This document shows positions 22,283 to 23,632 of a DNA stretch of 23,632 nt, in pieces. Under the pieces are notes generated by a model, which was not told the DNA's origin, did no database searches, and saw only the letters and a program-made list of their open reading frames with translations. Both the position numbers and the translations under genes were made by a program. The stretch is from assembly GCA_964391765.1 (NCBI GenBank), contig CAYMNG010000028.1, positions 1 through 23,632 on the forward strand, read 5' to 3'. The DNA comes from UBA10649 sp964391765 (GTDB lineage: Bacteria; Actinomycetota; Actinomycetes; S36-B12). How positions within the stretch are numbered: position 1 is the first letter of the stretch; every line of letters begins with the position of its first letter.

Positions 22283-23632
22283 ATGACCACACCCGAATCG
22301 ACCCCCGACACCGTCCGCGTCGGCGGGCTCACCGTCGCCGCGAGCCTGCACGCGTTCGTCCGCGACGAGGCCCTGCCGGGGACCGGCGTGGCCGAGGCGG
22401 ACTTCTGGACCGGCGCCGACGCCGTGATCCACGACCTCGCCCCCCGGATCCGCGACCTGCTCGCCCGCCGGGCGGACCTGCAGGCTGCGATCGACGCCTA
22501 CCACCGCGATCGGCCGGGGGCGGTCGACGCCGACGCCTACCGAGAATTCCTGACGGCGATCGGCTACCTGCTCGAGGAACCGACCCCGACGCCGATCACG
22601 ACGACGGGGATCGACCCGGAGGTCGCGGCACAGGCCGGCCCGCAACTGGTCGTCCCGGTCATGAACGCCCGGTTCGCGACCAACGCCGCCAATGCCCGCT
22701 GGGGGTCGCTGTACGACGCCCTGTACGGCACCGACGTCGTCGACGAGGCGGACGGCCGGCAGCGGGGCCCGGGGTACAACCCGGTCCGCGGCGCCGAGGT
22801 CATCGCGCGCGCCCGCGCCTTCCTCGACGAAGCCTTCCCGCTCGCCGGGGGATCGCACGCCGACGCCCGCGGCTACCGCGTCGTCGACGGCGCCCTCGTC
22901 GTGGACACCGACGCCGGCCCCGTCGCCCTCGCCCGGCCCCACCAGTTCGTCGGCTACGTCGGCTCCCCGGCCGGACCGGACCGCGTGCTGCTCGTCAACC
23001 ACGGACTGCACGCCCAGGTCGTCGTCGATCGCGGGCATCGGATCGGCGCGGATGACCCGGCCGGGGTCGCCGACGTTGTCCTGGAGTCGGCGGTGACCGC
23101 GATCATGGATCTGGAGGACTCCGTCGCCGCGGTCGACGCCGCCGACAAGGTCCTCGGGTACCGCAACTGGCTCGGGCTGATCCAGCGCACGCTGACCGCC
23201 GACGTCGACAAGGGCGGATCCCGGTTCGTCCGGCGGATGAACGCCGATCTGGACTTCGCCACCCCAACCGGCGGCACGGTCCGGCTCCCGGGGACCGCTC
23301 TGCTGTTCGTCCGGCACGTCGGCCACCTGATGACCACCGACGCGATCCGCGACACCGACGGCCGGCCCGTACCCGAGGGGCTGGTCGACGCGCTCGTCGC
23401 CGGACTGTGCAGCGTGCACGACATCCGCGGACCGCACGCGGGCCAGAACTCCCGCACCGGCTCGATCTACGTCGTCAAGCCCAAGATGCACGGCCCGGAC
23501 GAGGTCGCACTCGCGTGCGAGACGTTCGCCCGGGTCGAGCAGGTCCTCGACCTGCCGCCGGCGACGATCAAGATCGGCATCATGGACGAGGAGCGCCGAA
23601 CGTCGGTCAACCTCGCCGCGTGCATCGCCGTC
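22283..23632 (+). CDS. glcB: Malate synthase G, 3' end outside the window
   Basis: The first 450 codons of a protein that is normally about 720-730 residues; the frame is open to the last base. It condenses glyoxylate with acetyl-CoA to malate. Recognisable are QLVVPVMNARFATNAANARW, IMDLEDSVAAVDAADK (274-289), GYRNWLGL, LLFVRHVGHLM with the family's catalytic arginine, NSRTGSIYVVKPKMHGP and IKIGIMDEERRTSVNL. The C-terminal part with the catalytic aspartate is beyond the window. The ATG has AAGGACGGA 8-16 bases upstream. A long minus-strand frame opposite it is a shadow. Confidence 0.96.
   Translation, partial: MTTPESTPDTVRVGGLTVAASLHAFVRDEALPGTGVAEADFWTGADAVIHDLAPRIRDLLARRADLQAAIDAYHRDRPGAVDADAYREFLTAIGYLLEEPTPTPITTTGIDPEVAAQAGPQLVVPVMNARFATNAANARWGSLYDALYGTDVVDEADGRQRGPGYNPVRGAEVIARARAFLDEAFPLAGGSHADARGYRVVDGALVVDTDAGPVALARPHQFVGYVGSPAGPDRVLLVNHGLHAQVVVDRGHRIGADDPAGVADVVLESAVTAIMDLEDSVAAVDAADKVLGYRNWLGLIQRTLTADVDKGGSRFVRRMNADLDFATPTGGTVRLPGTALLFVRHVGHLMTTDAIRDTDGRPVPEGLVDALVAGLCSVHDIRGPHAGQNSRTGSIYVVKPKMHGPDEVALACETFARVEQVLDLPPATIKIGIMDEERRTSVNLAACIAV

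Noticed and set aside
22184..23491. Minus-strand open frame of about 435 codons opposite malate synthase
   Set aside because: The plus strand translates into unmistakable malate synthase G across the whole stretch, so the other strand is a shadow.
1..23632. CRISPR arrays, rRNA genes, origins
   Set aside because: No regularly spaced repeats of CRISPR type, no rRNA-like stretches and no DnaA-box clusters were seen; the 23-bp repeats at 2200 are adjacent, without spacers.

Overview
The window is high-GC DNA with dense, mostly minus-strand, often overlapping genes. It encodes an S-(hydroxymethyl)mycothiol dehydrogenase. Mycothiol is made by Actinomycetota, so the source is almost certainly an actinobacterium; I do not name a genus.

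Region 1 (about 1-3335) is a degraded mobile-element zone. It starts with a 55-bp exact copy of the 3' part of a dehydrogenase gene that is complete further right. It holds an IS1380-type transposase remnant, an intact AAA+/DUF4143 ATPase preceded by three 23-bp direct repeats, the C-terminal stub of a tyrosine recombinase, and a frameshifted, 3'-truncated ISL3-family element. That element is joined to what looks like the first membrane helix of a lost transporter gene.

Region 2 (3336-13407, read right to left) is an eight-gene, tightly coupled catabolic and uptake operon: an IolD-like ThDP enzyme, an aldehyde dehydrogenase, an IlvD/Edd dehydratase, an IclR regulator, a lipoprotein sugar-binding protein, two ABC permeases and a Gfo/Idh/MocA dehydrogenase. 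The enzyme set resembles myo-inositol catabolism in logic (dehydrogenase, dehydratase, ThDP C-C hydrolase, aldehyde dehydrogenase), but an Fe-S sugar-acid dehydratase stands where an IolE-type enzyme would be. This is the best candidate for an undescribed pathway. The operon is divergent, across a 201-bp AT-richer regulatory gap with two inverted repeats, from a GlpD-family FAD oxidoreductase.

Region 3 (15235-19738) contains a mycothiol-dependent formaldehyde-detoxification pair (mscR plus a metallo-beta-lactamase-fold hydrolase), a secreted chagasin-like I42 protease inhibitor, an aldo/keto reductase and an exported endonuclease/exonuclease/phosphatase-family protein.

Region 4 (19739-23632) has a tRNA-Thr(UGU), fumC, an IclR regulator and, divergently, malate synthase G, which is cut by the window end. 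Between the two divergent genes lies an array of TTCC/GGAA palindromes that looks like an IclR-type operator. fumC and malate synthase G both lead to malate, so this is probably a locally regulated glyoxylate/C4 module.
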